Assembly: GCF_036855935.1 (NCBI RefSeq)
Contig: NZ_JASPFK010000001.1
Coordinates: 469,501 to 533,500 of the forward strand
Reading direction: 5' to 3'
Source of the DNA: Sphingomonas sp. LR60
Lineage (GTDB): Bacteria > Pseudomonadota > Alphaproteobacteria > Sphingomonadales > Sphingomonadaceae
Length of the DNA stretch: 64,000 nucleotides
The notes under the pieces were generated by a model. That model was given only the letters and a program-made list of their open reading frames with translations. It was not told the origin of the DNA and ran no database searches. Made by a program: the position numbers and the translations under genes. Below, one piece after another: positions 17,373 through 26,931 of this stretch (position 1 is its first letter; every line of letters begins with the position of its first letter).

Positions 17373-18212
17373 ATGGGTTTGAAGATCTTGGCCGGATTAG
17401 CGGCCGTCGCGCTGGCAGTGCCGGCCAGCGCCGGAACCTTGGTGGTTGGCGGCGATACGACGTCGACGTTTTCACTCGACGTCTCGCCATCGTTCGGTGG
17501 CAATCCGGGTAATCGAGCATTCTACGCAAATATTCTAGGCGACGCTAAACGCGTTCTAATATCGGAGCGTACTTACATTGTTCCGGGATATCCGTCATTT
17601 GCCAATCGAAATCTGATAAATTTCTACGACTCGATTGGCGGCGTGTCGGTATCGCAGACAGCAAACGCGATATCGTCCGATATGCTGCAGGGGATTGGGT
17701 TGCTGGTCCTGCAGTTTCCGAATGCCGCCTTCACCAGCTCAGAAACGATGGCAATCGGAAATTTCGTACGCGCAGGTGGCACGTTGTTGCTGACAGGCGA
17801 GGCGAGCATCATCAGCCCTGTATTTCCGGCACCTGACCCGGCGCCGGGTGTAGTCAGCAACACGATCGTCAACGATTTGCTGGCTGGCCTAGGTTCAAGC
17901 ATCCGGCTTGGCAACGATACCATCGGTTGTTGCGGAACGTTGACCGCCGAGGGCAATGACATTGCTTCGACGCCGCTGACCAAGGGAGTCGACAACTTCA
18001 AATATGGCGCAGTGACGTCGGTGTCCGGGGGGACGGCGCTGGTCTACGCGCCCACCGATTTCCGCCGCACCTCAGTCCTGCCTTTCTTCGCCAGCGAGAC
18101 GCTGATCGCAGGCGCCGTGCCGGAGCCGGCGACGTGGGCGATGATGATCCTCGGTTTCGGATTGATCGGCGGCGCGTTGCGGTCGCGTCGGCGTGGCGTG
18201 GCGACGGCCTGA
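17373..18212 (+). CDS. PEP-CTERM sorted secreted protein
   Basis: Exported protein of 279 residues with an N-terminal signal peptide (to about residue 20, ...VPASAG) and a C-terminal sorting tail VPEPATWAMMILGFGLIGG followed by Arg-rich RSRRRG, the layout recognised by exosortase/EpsH systems. The body (DTTSTFSLDVSP..., FVRAGGTLLLTGEA) looks like a class-1 glutamine-amidotransferase-like or ThuA-like fold near the FVRAGG segment, but this is only suggestive. Base composition is visibly more AT-rich than its neighbours up to about 17900. No exosortase gene is in the window. Confidence 0.85.
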   Translation: MGLKILAGLAAVALAVPASAGTLVVGGDTTSTFSLDVSPSFGGNPGNRAFYANILGDAKRVLISERTYIVPGYPSFANRNLINFYDSIGGVSVSQTANAISSDMLQGIGLLVLQFPNAAFTSSETMAIGNFVRAGGTLLLTGEASIISPVFPAPDPAPGVVSNTIVNDLLAGLGSSIRLGNDTIGCCGTLTAEGNDIASTPLTKGVDNFKYGAVTSVSGGTALVYAPTDFRRTSVLPFFASETLIAGAVPEPATWAMMILGFGLIGGALRSRRRGVATA

Positions 18213-18237
18213 CCGAGGATCTTGATGCACGCGTGTT

Positions 18238-18314
18238 CGTCATTGCGAGCGTAGTAAAGCAATCCGGGGTTGGAGAAGGACGCCCTGGATTGCTTCGCTT
18301 CGTTCGCAATGACG
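18238..18314 (+). repeat. Dispersed palindromic repeat, family A, copy 4
   Basis: CGTCATTGCGAGCGTAG opposes GCTTCGTTCGCAATGACG, with partial decay of the inner part (AATCCGGGG against CCCTGGATT). It follows the PEP-CTERM gene. Confidence 0.8.
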
Positions 18315-18370
18315 GGTAGCTTGCTGAAGGTGTCGAATATGGTTGGCGATCATCTGACGGGTCGACCGTC

Positions 18371-19017
18371 GTGCCGATAACGGAGCGGCCGCGTGCCGAC
18401 TGGCCGTTGGCGATCGCGCTGGCGGTGCTGGCGGGGTTCGTCGATGCGGTGGGATCTCTGCGCCTCGGTGGCCTGTTCGTTTCGTTCATGAGCGGCAATT
18501 CGACGCTGCTCGGGATCGATCTGGTGCGGCAGGACGGTGCGACCACGCTGGTCGGGGCGCTGATCCTCGGCTTTCTGTTTGGTGTGATGATCGCGTCGAT
18601 CCTGGCCGAGCGGCTGGGGCGCTGGTCGCCGATGGCGATGATCCTGTTCAGCGCTGCCTTGCTGGCCTGGTCCGCGTTGCTGATGGTCGAGGGACTTGGC
18701 GCAGTGCTGCTCGCCGCGGCGATGGGCGCGCTGAACGTCGTGTTCCAGCGTGGCGGCGGGGTCAGCATGAGTATCCCGATCACCTATGTCACGGGCACGC
18801 TGGTCCGGCTCGGGCAAGCGCTGGCCGGCGCGCTGCTGGGGATCGCGCCGGCGACCGGGTGGGTGCCATATCTGCTGCTCTGGAGCGGATTGGTGGTCGG
18901 CGCGCTGGGCGGGACGTATGGCTATCATGCGCTCGGCACCGATGCCTTGTGGGGTGCGGCGTCGTTCGCGTTCGCGCTGGCGATCGCGGCGGCGGGCAGG
19001 GGGTGGCGCGACGCTGA
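18371..19017 (+). CDS. DUF1275 (YoaK-family) membrane protein
   Basis: Integral membrane protein with about six helices and the DUF1275 hallmarks AGFVDAVGSLRLGGLFVSFMSGN near the start and YVTGTLVRLGQAL in the middle. As written, the frame runs without a stop straight into argD. Adding one G to the run of five at 18999-19003 would end the protein at a TGA (19015-19017) with a natural-looking tail AGRGVARR, giving about 215 residues, which is normal for the family. I therefore place the end there and treat the fusion as probably artificial. GTG 18371 is the assumed start; no clear ribosome site precedes it. Confidence 0.75.
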
Positions 19018-19108
19018 CGCGGTGTTGTTCGCCCGCGTTTTTGCCTCTAATAGCGTGGTCAGGGCGGTCCGTGTCGGGCCGCCCGCTTTCGTTCGAGGAG
19101 AAGGCCCC

Positions 19109-20311
19109 GTGTCGCCTGACGCATCCATCCCGCCGTTGATGCCCGTCTACCCGCGGTGCGGCGTGCGACCGGTGCGCGGTGAGGGCGTGTACCTCTATGG
19201 CGAGGACGGCAGCCAGTATCTCGACTTCGCGAGCGGGATTGCGGTGAACGCCCTCGGTCACGGCCATCCGGCCCTGACCAAGGCGATCTCGGAGCAGGCC
19301 GCGACGTTGATGCACGTCAGCAACCTGTACGGCAGCCCGCAGGGCGAGCATTTCGCGGAGAGGCTGGTCGACCATACCTTCGCCGACACCGTCTTCTTCA
19401 CCAATTCGGGTGCCGAGGCGGTCGAGTGCGCGATCAAGACCGCGCGTCGCTACCATTATGCCAACGGCAACCCCGAGCGGCACGATCTCATCACCTTCGA
19501 CACCGCCTTCCATGGGCGGACGCTGGGGACGATCTCGGCCACCAACCAGGCCAAGATGCGCGACGGGTTCGAGCCGCTGCTGCCGGGCTTCAAATACGCG
19601 CAGTTCAACGATCTGGAGGGCGCGCTCGCGCTGATCGACGGCAACACCGCCGGCTTCCTGGTCGAGCCGATCCAGGGCGAGGGCGGTATCCGTCCGGCAT
19701 CGCAGGAATTTTTGCAGGGCCTGCGCAAGGCGTGCGACGAGCATGGCCTGCTGCTGGTGCTCGACGAGGTGCAGGCGGGCTATGGCCGCACCGGCAAGTT
19801 CTTCGCGCACGAACTGTACGGGATCACGCCCGACATCATGGCGGCGGCCAAGGGCATCGGTGGCGGCTTCCCGCTCGGCGCGTGCCTCGCCACCGCCGAG
19901 GCGGCGAAGGGCATGGTGTTCGGCACGCACGGCTCCACCTATGGCGGCAACCCGCTGGCGATGGCGGCGGGCGAAGCGGTGCTCGACGTGATCCTCGCCG
20001 ACGGCTTTCTCGACCATGTCACGCAGATGGGCGAGCGGCTGCGGTCCTCGCTCGAGCAGCTCATCCCCAACCACGACGGGCTGTTCGATTCGGTGCGCGG
20101 GCACGGGTTGATGCAGGGGCTCAAGCTCAAGAGCGACAGTCGCCGCTTCGTCGCGCATTGCCGCGATCACCACGGGCTGCTGCTGGTCGCGGCGGGCGAG
20201 AACGTCGTCCGCATCCTGCCGCCGCTGGTGATCGACGAAAGTCACATCGCCGAATGCGTGGAGAAGCTGAGCGAAGCCGCACGGGTCTACGTGCCGGTTG
20301 CCGACGATTGA
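19109..20311 (+). CDS. argD: Acetylornithine aminotransferase
   Basis: PLP enzyme transferring the amino group of glutamate to N-acetylglutamate semialdehyde in arginine synthesis. Class III aminotransferase motifs: [49 protein letters not shown], and the PLP lysine in [17 protein letters not shown] 19109 is a strong start: GAGGAGAAGG lies 5 bases upstream, giving 400 residues, the normal size. The open frame continues upstream into the DUF1275 gene, see there. An imperfect GGGCGGTCC/GGGCCGCCC hairpin (about 19062-19084) precedes it. argF follows 49 bp downstream, so the two are likely an operon. Confidence 0.95.
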   Translation: MSPDASIPPLMPVYPRCGVRPVRGEGVYLYGEDGSQYLDFASGIAVNALGHGHPALTKAISEQAATLMHVSNLYGSPQGEHFAERLVDHTFADTVFFTNSGAEAVECAIKTARRYHYANGNPERHDLITFDTAFHGRTLGTISATNQAKMRDGFEPLLPGFKYAQFNDLEGALALIDGNTAGFLVEPIQGEGGIRPASQEFLQGLRKACDEHGLLLVLDEVQAGYGRTGKFFAHELYGITPDIMAAAKGIGGGFPLGACLATAEAAKGMVFGTHGSTYGGNPLAMAAGEAVLDVILADGFLDHVTQMGERLRSSLEQLIPNHDGLFDSVRGHGLMQGLKLKSDSRRFVAHCRDHHGLLLVAAGENVVRILPPLVIDESHIAECVEKLSEAARVYVPVADD

Positions 20312-20360
20312 TGGCCTGATCTCCGCCCCCTCGACGCGGGGGGCGGAGCGGGGAGAGACG

Positions 20361-21278
20361 ATGCGCCATTTCCTGAACCTGACCGATGCCGGGCCGGACG
20401 CGATCGCCGCGATGCTCGACGATGCCCTGACGCGCAAGCAGGCGCGCGCGGGTTGGACCAAGGGGCGTGTCGATGCCGACGCGCCGCTCGCCGGCCATGT
20501 GCTCGCGATGATCTTCGAGAAGAATTCGACGCGCACGCGCGTGTCGTTCGACATGGCGGTGCGCCAGCTCGGCGGGCAATCGATCGTCATGGAGGCCGGG
20601 CAGATGCAGCTCGGCCGCGGCGAGACGGTCGCCGATACCGCGCGCGTGCTGTCGAACTATGTCGACGCGATCATGATCCGCACCGACGATCACGCCAAGA
20701 TCGAGGAAATGGCGCATTACGCGACCGTGCCGGTGATCAACGGGCTGACCGATGAATCGCATCCGTGCCAGATCATGGCCGACCTGCTGACGATCATCGA
20801 AAGCGGCAAATCGCTTCCCGGGCTCAAGGTCGCATGGCTGGGCGACGGTAACAACGTGCTCGCCTCGATCGTCGAGGCGGCGGGGCTGATGCATTTCGAC
20901 GTCGTCGCGGCGTGTCCGCAGGGTTTCCAGCCCGACGAGGCGTCGGTCGCGCGCGGCAACGGCCGCGCGCGCATCGTCGCTGATCCGCGCGAGGCGGTGG
21001 CGGGAGCGGACGTGGTCGTCACCGACACGTGGATCTCGATGGGGCAGGCACATGCCGAGACCAAGCTGGCGGCGATGATGCCCTATCAGGTCGATGCGGT
21101 GCTGATGGCGGCGGCGAAGCCCGACGCGAAGTTCCTCCACTGCCTGCCCGCGCACCGTGGCGAGGAAGTGACCCCCGACGTGATCGACGGGCCGCAATCG
21201 CTGATCTGGGCGGAGGCGGAAAACCGGCTCCATGCGCAGAAGTCGGTCTTGCGCTGGTGCCTCGGGCAGATCGGTTGA
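20361..21278 (+). CDS. argF: Ornithine carbamoyltransferase
   Basis: Forms citrulline from ornithine and carbamoyl phosphate, cytoplasmic, arginine pathway. Carbamoyl phosphate-binding STRTR is in [13 protein letters not shown]; the HPCQ motif is in [12 protein letters not shown]; the ornithine/catalytic loop [11 protein letters not shown] is near the C-terminus. 305 residues, typical of an anabolic OTCase. Start ATG 20361 follows GGGGAGAG. It is the second gene after argD; hslO follows after a family-B repeat, so cotranscription beyond argF is uncertain. Confidence 0.96.
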   Translation: MRHFLNLTDAGPDAIAAMLDDALTRKQARAGWTKGRVDADAPLAGHVLAMIFEKNSTRTRVSFDMAVRQLGGQSIVMEAGQMQLGRGETVADTARVLSNYVDAIMIRTDDHAKIEEMAHYATVPVINGLTDESHPCQIMADLLTIIESGKSLPGLKVAWLGDGNNVLASIVEAAGLMHFDVVAACPQGFQPDEASVARGNGRARIVADPREAVAGADVVVTDTWISMGQAHAETKLAAMMPYQVDAVLMAAAKPDAKFLHCLPAHRGEEVTPDVIDGPQSLIWAEAENRLHAQKSVLRWCLGQIG

Positions 21279-21345
21279 TCGCCGGCCGGGGCGCCACCAT
21301 TTAGGCGATCGTTGTCGCTCGCGTGAGCGACTATCCTTCCTTCCT

Positions 21346-21441
21346 CCGTCATCCCGGCGAAGGCCGGGATCCAGCGTGCGGCAGGCGCCGCTGCTTCCGT
21401 TTGCGCGGAGACATGGATCCCGGCCTGCGCCGGGATGACGG
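21346..21441 (+). repeat. Intergenic inverted repeat, family B, copy 2
   Basis: CCGTCATCCCGGCGAAGGCC faces GCCTGCGCCGGGATGACGG, with GGGATCCAG and CATGGATCCCGG inside. It fills most of the gap between argF and hslO. Confidence 0.8.
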
Positions 21442-21471
21442 TGGGGGTGGGTGTTGGTTGCACGAGGACTT

Positions 21472-22377
21472 ATGAGCGATACCCCCGATCTCGACCGCGC
21501 GCTCGGTTTCACCATTCCCGACCGCCATGCGCGAGGGCGCGCAGTGCGGCTCGGGCCGACGCTCGATGCGATCTTGTCTGCGCATGCCTACCCGCCTGCG
21601 ATCGAGAAACTGCTCGCCGAGGCGCTGACGCTGACCGCGCTGATCGGGGCGACGCTCAAGGACCCGGCCGGTCAGTTGACGATGCAGACGCAGACCGAGA
21701 ACGGGATCGTTACCCTGCTGGTCTGTGACTGGCGCGGCGGCGAGGTGCGCGGTTACGTTCAGTATGACGCCGACAAGCTCGCCGCCGCGCCCGCCGACCC
21801 GACGTTGTTCGCGCTGTTCGGCGCCGGCTATCTCGCGATCACCTTCGATCTGGCGAGCACCGGCGAGCGCTATCAGGGGATCGTGCCACTGGACGGCGAC
21901 ACGCTGGCGGCGGCGGCGCAGAGTTATTTCTACCAGTCCGAGCAGATCCCGACGCTGGTGCGCGTCGGGATGCAGAAGGATGCGAACGGCACGTGCATCG
22001 CGGGTGGGTTGCTGCTCCAGCACCTTCCCGAGGGCGAGGAGGGGCGCGAGCGGCTGCATACCAAGCTCGACCATCCCGAGTGGGAGCATGTCGAGGCGCT
22101 GGGGCAGACCATCGCGGTCGACGAACTCGCCGACGCGCAGCTGCCGCTGGAGACGTTGCTGTGGCGATTGTTCAACGAGGAAAGCGAAGTGCGCGTCCTC
22201 GAAGCGCAGCCGGTGTCGCGCGGTTGTCGCTGCACGGTCGAGCACATTCGATCGGTGCTGGAGCGCTTTCCGATCGAGCAACGATTGGAGATGGCGGATG
22301 ACCGCGGCCTGATCGCGGTCGATTGCGCCTTCTGCTCGACGGTGTTCCCGTTGCGGGCGGAAGATCTGGCGGCCTGA
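21472..22377 (+). CDS. hslO: Redox-regulated chaperone Hsp33
   Basis: Holdase chaperone activated by oxidation, preventing protein aggregation under oxidative and heat stress. The N-terminal domain contains GATLKDPAGQLTMQTQ and QSYFYQSEQIPT. The C-terminal zinc-binding switch shows CRC (in SRGCRCTVEHI) and CAFC (in VDCAFCSTVF), the CxC...CxxC pattern. 301 residues, normal. ATG 21472 is preceded by GAGGA. Confidence 0.94.
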   Translation: MSDTPDLDRALGFTIPDRHARGRAVRLGPTLDAILSAHAYPPAIEKLLAEALTLTALIGATLKDPAGQLTMQTQTENGIVTLLVCDWRGGEVRGYVQYDADKLAAAPADPTLFALFGAGYLAITFDLASTGERYQGIVPLDGDTLAAAAQSYFYQSEQIPTLVRVGMQKDANGTCIAGGLLLQHLPEGEEGRERLHTKLDHPEWEHVEALGQTIAVDELADAQLPLETLLWRLFNEESEVRVLEAQPVSRGCRCTVEHIRSVLERFPIEQRLEMADDRGLIAVDCAFCSTVFPLRAEDLAA

Positions 22378-22470
22378 TCGTCATCCTTGCGGAGGCGGGG
22401 ACCGGAGACGCGCGGATCTTCGTAAGAGACGAAACATCAGAGGCTCTGGATTTTCGCCGGCGCGGGAAGG
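22378..22470 (+). repeat. Intergenic inverted repeat, family B, copy 3 (decayed)
   Basis: CGTCATCCTTGCGGAGGCGGGG begins right after the hslO stop and resembles copy 1 through GACGCGCGG, TCGTAAGAGACGAAA and GGCTCTGGAT, but the closing arm is degraded (GCGCGGGAAGG). Confidence 0.6.
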
Positions 22471-22502
22471 GCAGGGATCGCCCCTAACTCTTCATTAACC
22501 CT

Positions 22503-22606
22503 TATACATCATAAGGATGCCATGCTGTTTCGGCGGCATGCTCTCTCCCCGCCCGGTCGTACGGGCATCCTTCGGGTCGCCCCATGGGCGGCCCGTTCTT
22601 TTGCAG
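22503..22606 (+). ncRNA. Candidate small RNA with its own terminator, upstream of queC
   Basis: A -10-like TATACA (about 22504) precedes a structured stretch: hairpin CATGCTG/CGGCATG (about 22521-22540), a C/U-rich single-stranded linker CTCTCTCCCC, a second hairpin GCCCG/CGGGC (about 22551-22565), then GGGTCGCCC-CAT-GGGCGGCCC followed by GTTCTTTT, a rho-independent terminator. No open frame of note lies inside. The layout is that of a trans-acting small RNA of about 90 nt. A queC leader attenuator is the alternative, but there is no recognisable preQ1 aptamer. Confidence 0.45.
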
Positions 22607-22665
22607 CATCACTCGCCGCGCCGGTGGTTGCGCTGGAGCGGGAGTGCGCCTAGCTCGCGCGGATC

Positions 22666-23364
22666 ATGACCCAATCCACTCCTGCGGTCGTGCTCGTTTC
22701 GGGCGGGCTCGACTCCCTGGTGTCCGCCGCGCTCGCGCGCGAAGCCGGGCATCCGCTGTTCGCGTTGTCGATCGACTATAACCAGCGCCACCAGGTCGAA
22801 CTCGCTGCGGCGCGCCGGATCGCGCTTGCGCTCGGCGCGGTGCGGCACGTCGTGCTTCCGATCGACCTGTCGGCGTTCGGTGGCTCGGCGCTGATCGACA
22901 GCGCGATCGCAGTGCCCAAGGACGGCGTCGGGGAAACGATCCCGGTGACGTACGTGCCGGCGCGCAACACGATCTTCCTCAGCCTCGCGCTCGGTTGGGC
23001 CGAGGCGGCGGGGGCGCGCGACATCTATCTCGGCGTCAACGCGCTCGATTATTCGGGCTATCCCGATTGCCGCCCTGAATTCATCGCCGCGTTCGAGCAT
23101 CTTGCCGAACTGGCGACCAAGAGCGGTGTCGAGGGGACGCCGTTCCGCTTCCGCGCGCCGCTCCAGCATATGACCAAGGCCGACATCGTCCGCGAGGGCA
23201 CACGGCTCGGGCTCGACATGGGAATGAGCTGGTCGTGCTACGATCCCGCGCCGGGCGCGAAGCACTGCGGGCTGTGTGACAGTTGCCGCCTGCGTCACAA
23301 GGGCTTCGAGGACGCAGGCATCCCCGACCCGACCGTCTATGCGGTCTCGCCGCCCGCGCCATGA
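22666..23364 (+). CDS. queC: 7-cyano-7-deazaguanine synthase QueC
   Basis: ATP-dependent amidation of 7-carboxy-7-deazaguanine to preQ0 in queuosine synthesis. The PP-loop [10 protein letters not shown] is at about residues 10-19; the C-terminal zinc site is [20 protein letters not shown] with four Cys. 232 residues, normal. Its TGA overlaps the queE ATG, so the two are translationally coupled. No queD or queF is nearby. Confidence 0.95.
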   Translation: MTQSTPAVVLVSGGLDSLVSAALAREAGHPLFALSIDYNQRHQVELAAARRIALALGAVRHVVLPIDLSAFGGSALIDSAIAVPKDGVGETIPVTYVPARNTIFLSLALGWAEAAGARDIYLGVNALDYSGYPDCRPEFIAAFEHLAELATKSGVEGTPFRFRAPLQHMTKADIVREGTRLGLDMGMSWSCYDPAPGAKHCGLCDSCRLRHKGFEDAGIPDPTVYAVSPPAP

Positions 23365-23993
23365 GCTATGCCGTCAAGGAAATGTTCCTCACGCTCCAGG
23401 GCGAGGGCGTGCAGGCCGGACGACGCGCGGTGTTCGTGCGCTTCGCGGGCTGCAACCTGTGGAGCGGGCGCGAGCAGGACCGCGCGACCGCGATCTGCCG
23501 CTTCTGCGACACCGACTTCGTGGGCACCGACGGGCTGGGCGGCGGCAAGTTCGCGGATGCAGACGCGCTGGTCGCGGAAGTCGCGGCATTCTGGGGTGAA
23601 GCGCATGAGCGCCGCTTCGTCGTGCTGACCGGCGGCGAGCCGATGCTGCAGGTCGATGATGCGCTGGTCGACGCGCTGCACGCTGCCGGGTTCGAGATCG
23701 CGATCGAGAGCAACGGTACGCTGGCGGTACATCCCGGCATCGATTGGGTGTGCATCAGCCCCAAGGCGGGCAGCGAGACCGTGCAGCGCCACGGCGACGA
23801 ACTGAAGCTGGTCTGGCCGCAGCCGGGCACCGCGATCGATGCGATCGAAGGCTGGGACTTCAAGCACTTCCTGCTCCAACCGCTCGACGATGCGGCCGGA
23901 GAGGCGAATGTCGCCGCGGCGATGGCGGTGGTGATGGAACGCCCGCGCTGGAAGCTGTCGCTCCAGACGCACAAGCTGCTCGGCTTGCGTTAG
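23361..23993 (+). CDS. queE: 7-carboxy-7-deazaguanine synthase QueE (CX14CX2C type)
   Basis: Radical SAM enzyme that contracts 6-carboxytetrahydropterin to 7-carboxy-7-deazaguanine, the step before QueC. The cluster-binding cysteines are spaced C-14-C-2-C, with CNLW at about residue 32 and CRFC later. This spacing departs from the usual CX3CX2C but is known from a QueE clade (Burkholderia type). Other motifs: [17 protein letters not shown] and LTGGEP. 210 residues. The start ATG overlaps the queC stop. Confidence 0.93.
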   Translation: MSYAVKEMFLTLQGEGVQAGRRAVFVRFAGCNLWSGREQDRATAICRFCDTDFVGTDGLGGGKFADADALVAEVAAFWGEAHERRFVVLTGGEPMLQVDDALVDALHAAGFEIAIESNGTLAVHPGIDWVCISPKAGSETVQRHGDELKLVWPQPGTAIDAIEGWDFKHFLLQPLDDAAGEANVAAAMAVVMERPRWKLSLQTHKLLGLR

Positions 23994-24036
23994 AGCACGA
24001 ACCGGTGCGGCGGCATCGCCACACCGGTCGTAAGGG

Positions 24037-24726
24037 TCATCGTGCGGCGTAGGTGACCGCGCCGAAGGGTTGTCCGCACTTCTTGATGACGAACTCGTCC
24101 TTCTTCCAGCAAGCCTTGTCGAAACGCGGCAGGAAGGCGGGCGAGAGCGACACCAGCATCCGCGGGAATTGCTGCTCGCCCCACGGCGTCAGGCTGTTGC
24201 GGACTTCGCGCATCCGGCCGAGCGCGATGTCGCCGAAGCTTCCGCGCGGCGCATAGAGCGCCTCGCGGCCGATGCTCGACGTCGTGGTGCAGAAACCATA
24301 TTGCGCCGCGACCGTCGCAAAGCCCGAATAGGTGCGCGTGCCGAACTGGTCGAGGGCATTCTGCCCGTCCTTCTTGGACTTGGCAGTGCGCTCGAAATAT
24401 TTGGTCAGTGCCGTGTACGACTGCGCCAGCTCTTGCTTGTGATCGGCCAGAATGGCGTTGTAATTCTGCACGGTCAGCAACGACGGCTCGAACTGGCATT
24501 GCAGCGCCGCCACGTTCAGCGCCGCGCGCATGTTCCACACCATCGCCGCGCGCAGCTCGTCGGGGGTTGCGCCGGGCAGCAACTGACCGATCCCCGGTTC
24601 GTCACCGCGCACGCGCTCGCCGCGCAGATCCTTGCTCTTCATATAGAATTGCGCCGCTGCCGGCGTCGTGACTAGCAAGCCCGCCGCCAGTGCCGCGACC
24701 GCACCGGCGATCCCCACCTTTTGCAT
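24037..24726 (-). CDS. Exported hypothetical protein
   Basis: 229-residue secreted protein with a signal peptide cut near residue 25 (TTPAAAQ). The mature part is mostly helical; conserved-looking features include four or five Cys (LQCQFEPS, YGFCTTTS, DKACWKKDEFVIKKCG), so two periplasmic disulfides are plausible. I do not recognise the family. The ATG at 24726 is 2-3 bases after GGGGT, with GGAG further up. It is transcribed alone, convergent with queE. Confidence 0.8.
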   Translation of the reverse strand: MQKVGIAGAVAALAAGLLVTTPAAAQFYMKSKDLRGERVRGDEPGIGQLLPGATPDELRAAMVWNMRAALNVAALQCQFEPSLLTVQNYNAILADHKQELAQSYTALTKYFERTAKSKKDGQNALDQFGTRTYSGFATVAAQYGFCTTTSSIGREALYAPRGSFGDIALGRMREVRNSLTPWGEQQFPRMLVSLSPAFLPRFDKACWKKDEFVIKKCGQPFGAVTYAAR

Positions 24727-24883
24727 TACCCCAACACTCCTCGCACACGGCCATGCCGTTAGGAGGCTTTTACGATACTTTGGGGGGATGACCCAAGCGT
24801 AAACTATCGCGAGCCGGATTCGGTTCACCGCAAATGGCTTGCGGATCGGGAACTTGTTGACGTCGCGTAACGGTTCGTTGCCG

Positions 24884-24919
24884 CAAAAAAAGGCCGCCCG
24901 GTTGCCCGGACGGCCCTTT
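24884..24919 (-). terminator. Rho-independent terminator of the Met-rich lipoprotein gene
   Basis: On the minus strand GGGCCGTCCGGG-CAA-CCGGGCGGCC forms the stem and a run of seven T follows (24891-24885). It lies 25 bp after the lipoprotein stop at 24944. Confidence 0.85.
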
Positions 24920-24943
24920 GGATACAATCGCCAATGCGGCAGA

Positions 24944-25204
24944 TTACATCGCGTTCGACATGCCACCCATGTTCGACATCATCATGTCGTTGCTCATCAT
25001 GGAGTCATTGGCCATCATGCCGCCGTTCATGGCGCCGTCAACGGCGGTCATGTTGTCGGTCATGGTGTCCATGCCCTCGGTGGCATTCATGTCGGTGACC
25101 ATGGTGTTCTCGGTGCCTTCGGTCTTCGAACCGCACGCCGAAACCGCGAGAGCGGCCGCCGCGAGTGCCGAGCCGGCCACGAACTTGGTGATGACTGCAC
25201 GCAT
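24944..25204 (-). CDS. Small Met/Asn/Asp-rich lipoprotein
   Basis: 86-residue lipoprotein with lipobox VSAC (Cys24). The mature part after the Cys is low-complexity, built of Met, Asn, Asp, Ser and Gly (TMVTDMNATEGM, NGGMMANDSMM, NDMMMSNM), about one quarter Met. Such Met-rich stretches may bind copper/silver or scavenge oxidants, but this is inference. GGGAG precedes the ATG at 25204 and a clear terminator follows, so it is a monocistronic gene. Confidence 0.85.
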   Translation of the reverse strand: MRAVITKFVAGSALAAAALAVSACGSKTEGTENTMVTDMNATEGMDTMTDNMTAVDGAMNGGMMANDSMMSNDMMMSNMGGMSNAM

Positions 25205-25296
25205 GAAATTGCTCCCTAGACTGTGGATTTGGCGACCCTGCGGCCGTTTTGTTGTTTCCAAATCGACTTGGACATTAATCACAGATGACCGGCCCC

Positions 25297-25986
25297 TCAA
25301 GTCTCGTTTTCACCCGCACAAATCAGGCTATTGAGAAAGGCCTCGGCGGTGAACGCCAGAGCCGCGTCGAAGGTTGCAGCGTCTGAAGACATCCCCAACG
25401 CTGCAGCGCTCGTCACGGGATATTCGGCCAGACCGCAAGGAATGATCCCGGTAAAGTGTTGCAGATCGGGCGATAGATTGACCGAGAACCCATGCAGCGT
25501 CACCCATCGGCGAACGCGGATGCCGATCGCGCCGATCTTCGCTTCCTGCCCGTTTCGATCATGCGTCCAGATGCCGATCCGGCCCGGAGCGCGGAACGCG
25601 GAGATGCCGATCTGCCCCAGAGCGGCGATCACCCAGCCTTCGACGGCATGGACGAAGCACCGCACGTCGCGTCCGCGCTTGTTGAGGTCGAGCACGAGAT
25701 AGCCGACCCGTTGCCCCGGGCCGTGATAGGTGTAGCGACCGCCGCGCCCGGCCGGCACGACCGGGAAGCGCGCGTCGACCAGCTCGGCGGGATCGGCGCT
25801 GGTGCCCGCGGTATAGACCGGCGGATGTTCGAGCAGCCACACCAGCTCGCGCGCCTCGCCGGCGGCGACCGCGGCGGCGCGCGCCTCCATCTCGGCCAGC
25901 GCCGCGGCATAATCGGTCAGCCCCGGCGTCCGCCGCCACTCGATGCCGTCGGGGCCGGTCGCGCTCGTCTCGATGTTCGTGTCCAC
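25297..25986 (-). CDS. lipB: Octanoyl-[ACP]:protein octanoyltransferase
   Basis: Transfers octanoyl from acyl carrier protein to lipoate-dependent enzymes, first step of lipoate synthesis. Family motifs: [35 protein letters not shown], the lysine-containing [11 protein letters not shown], and the catalytic Cys in GIIPCGL. 229 residues if GTG 25986 is the start; the frame is open further upstream but without homology. A short tail after the core (LICAGENET) ends the protein. Confidence 0.92.
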   Translation of the reverse strand: MDTNIETSATGPDGIEWRRTPGLTDYAAALAEMEARAAAVAAGEARELVWLLEHPPVYTAGTSADPAELVDARFPVVPAGRGGRYTYHGPGQRVGYLVLDLNKRGRDVRCFVHAVEGWVIAALGQIGISAFRAPGRIGIWTHDRNGQEAKIGAIGIRVRRWVTLHGFSVNLSPDLQHFTGIIPCGLAEYPVTSAAALGMSSDAATFDAALAFTAEAFLNSLICAGENET

Positions 25987-26109
25987 GCCACACAGATGCG
26001 GACCGCTCGCATGCTTGGCAAGCCGGCACGGCCGACGACGCCCATTGCCGCGCGGCGGAACTGCCCCTAGGCCGCGGGGAGAGACAATCACGGGCGGCAT
26101 GGGGTGACG

Positions 26110-26931
26110 ATGGTCAGGATCGGCGACGTGTGGGATCGGACGGTCGACGTCCTTCGCGGGCGGACGGCGATCCTCACCAGCATCGCGTTGGTGACGCTGG
26201 TTCTTCCGGGGATCGTGTCCGGTGCGCTGGGGACGATCGTTCCATTGCCCGGACCGGCGGCCCTCGCGGTGCCGCTGGTCCGGCTGGCGGTGCTGGTGCT
26301 GCTGATCCTCGGCGTGCTGGCGATGACCGCGGTGGCGAGCGACCCGGCGGTCGACCGCGCCCAGGCGTTGCGGATCGGCGGGCAACGCCTGCTGCCCGCG
26401 CTGGGCGTGCTGGTCGCGCTGGTGCTCGCGGCCATCGCGTTGTTCGTTCCCGCGGGCGCGTTGCTGGCGATCTCGGGCGCCACGATGGGGATGGCCGGGA
26501 CGCCGGACATGTCGCACGCTGCGCCGGGCTATGTGATCGGGGCGGGGCTGTCGGTGCTGCTGGCGATCGTGCTGGGGCTGTGGCTCAGCGCGCGGATCGT
26601 GCCGCTGTTCGGGATCGTGGTCAACGAACGCCGCGGGTTCAGCGCGCTCCGCCGCAGCCTCGATCTGACCAAGGGTTCGACGCTGAAGCTGATCGGCGTG
26701 CTGATCCTGTATTTCATCATCACCACGGTTGCGATGCTCGCCGCCACGTCGGTGGTCGGCGTGATCGCGCGATTGGCGCTGGGCGGCGATGCGCCGGGGG
26801 GCGTGGCGTTCGTCGTCGCCGTGGTGCGTGCGCTGATTTCGGCGGGCGCGACGATGGTGCAGAGCGTGTTCTATGCGCGCTTCTATGTCGCCGCGGTCGA
26901 GCGCGAGCAGCGGATGGCGCCGCTCGCATGA
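26110..26931 (+). CDS. Multi-pass membrane protein (first of a pair)
   Basis: About 273 residues with some six long hydrophobic segments and a cytoplasmic-looking [18 protein letters not shown] motif before the last helices. This motif is seen in glycerophosphodiester phosphodiesterase-type membrane domains and in DUF-type proteins of sphingomonads. No catalytic residues are recognised. The start is ATG 26110 after GGGGT; GTG 26104 is also in frame. Its TGA overlaps the ATG of the next gene (ATGA), so they form a coupled pair. Confidence 0.8.
   Translation: MVRIGDVWDRTVDVLRGRTAILTSIALVTLVLPGIVSGALGTIVPLPGPAALAVPLVRLAVLVLLILGVLAMTAVASDPAVDRAQALRIGGQRLLPALGVLVALVLAAIALFVPAGALLAISGATMGMAGTPDMSHAAPGYVIGAGLSVLLAIVLGLWLSARIVPLFGIVVNERRGFSALRRSLDLTKGSTLKLIGVLILYFIITTVAMLAATSVVGVIARLALGGDAPGGVAFVVAVVRALISAGATMVQSVFYARFYVAAVEREQRMAPLA

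Noticed and set aside
18350..20590. Antisense open frame of 746 codons opposite DUF1275-argD
   Set aside because: Shadow frame rich in Arg, His and Asp; no domain, and both real genes on the plus strand have full motif support.
22480..22660. preQ1 riboswitch upstream of queC
   Set aside because: No preQ1-type aptamer (short A-rich pseudoknot) is seen; the structure looks like a self-contained RNA with its own terminator.
24840..24870. EcfG promoter on the plus strand at 24849
   Set aside because: GGAAC is present but CGTT is not at 16-17 bases, and no plus-strand gene follows.
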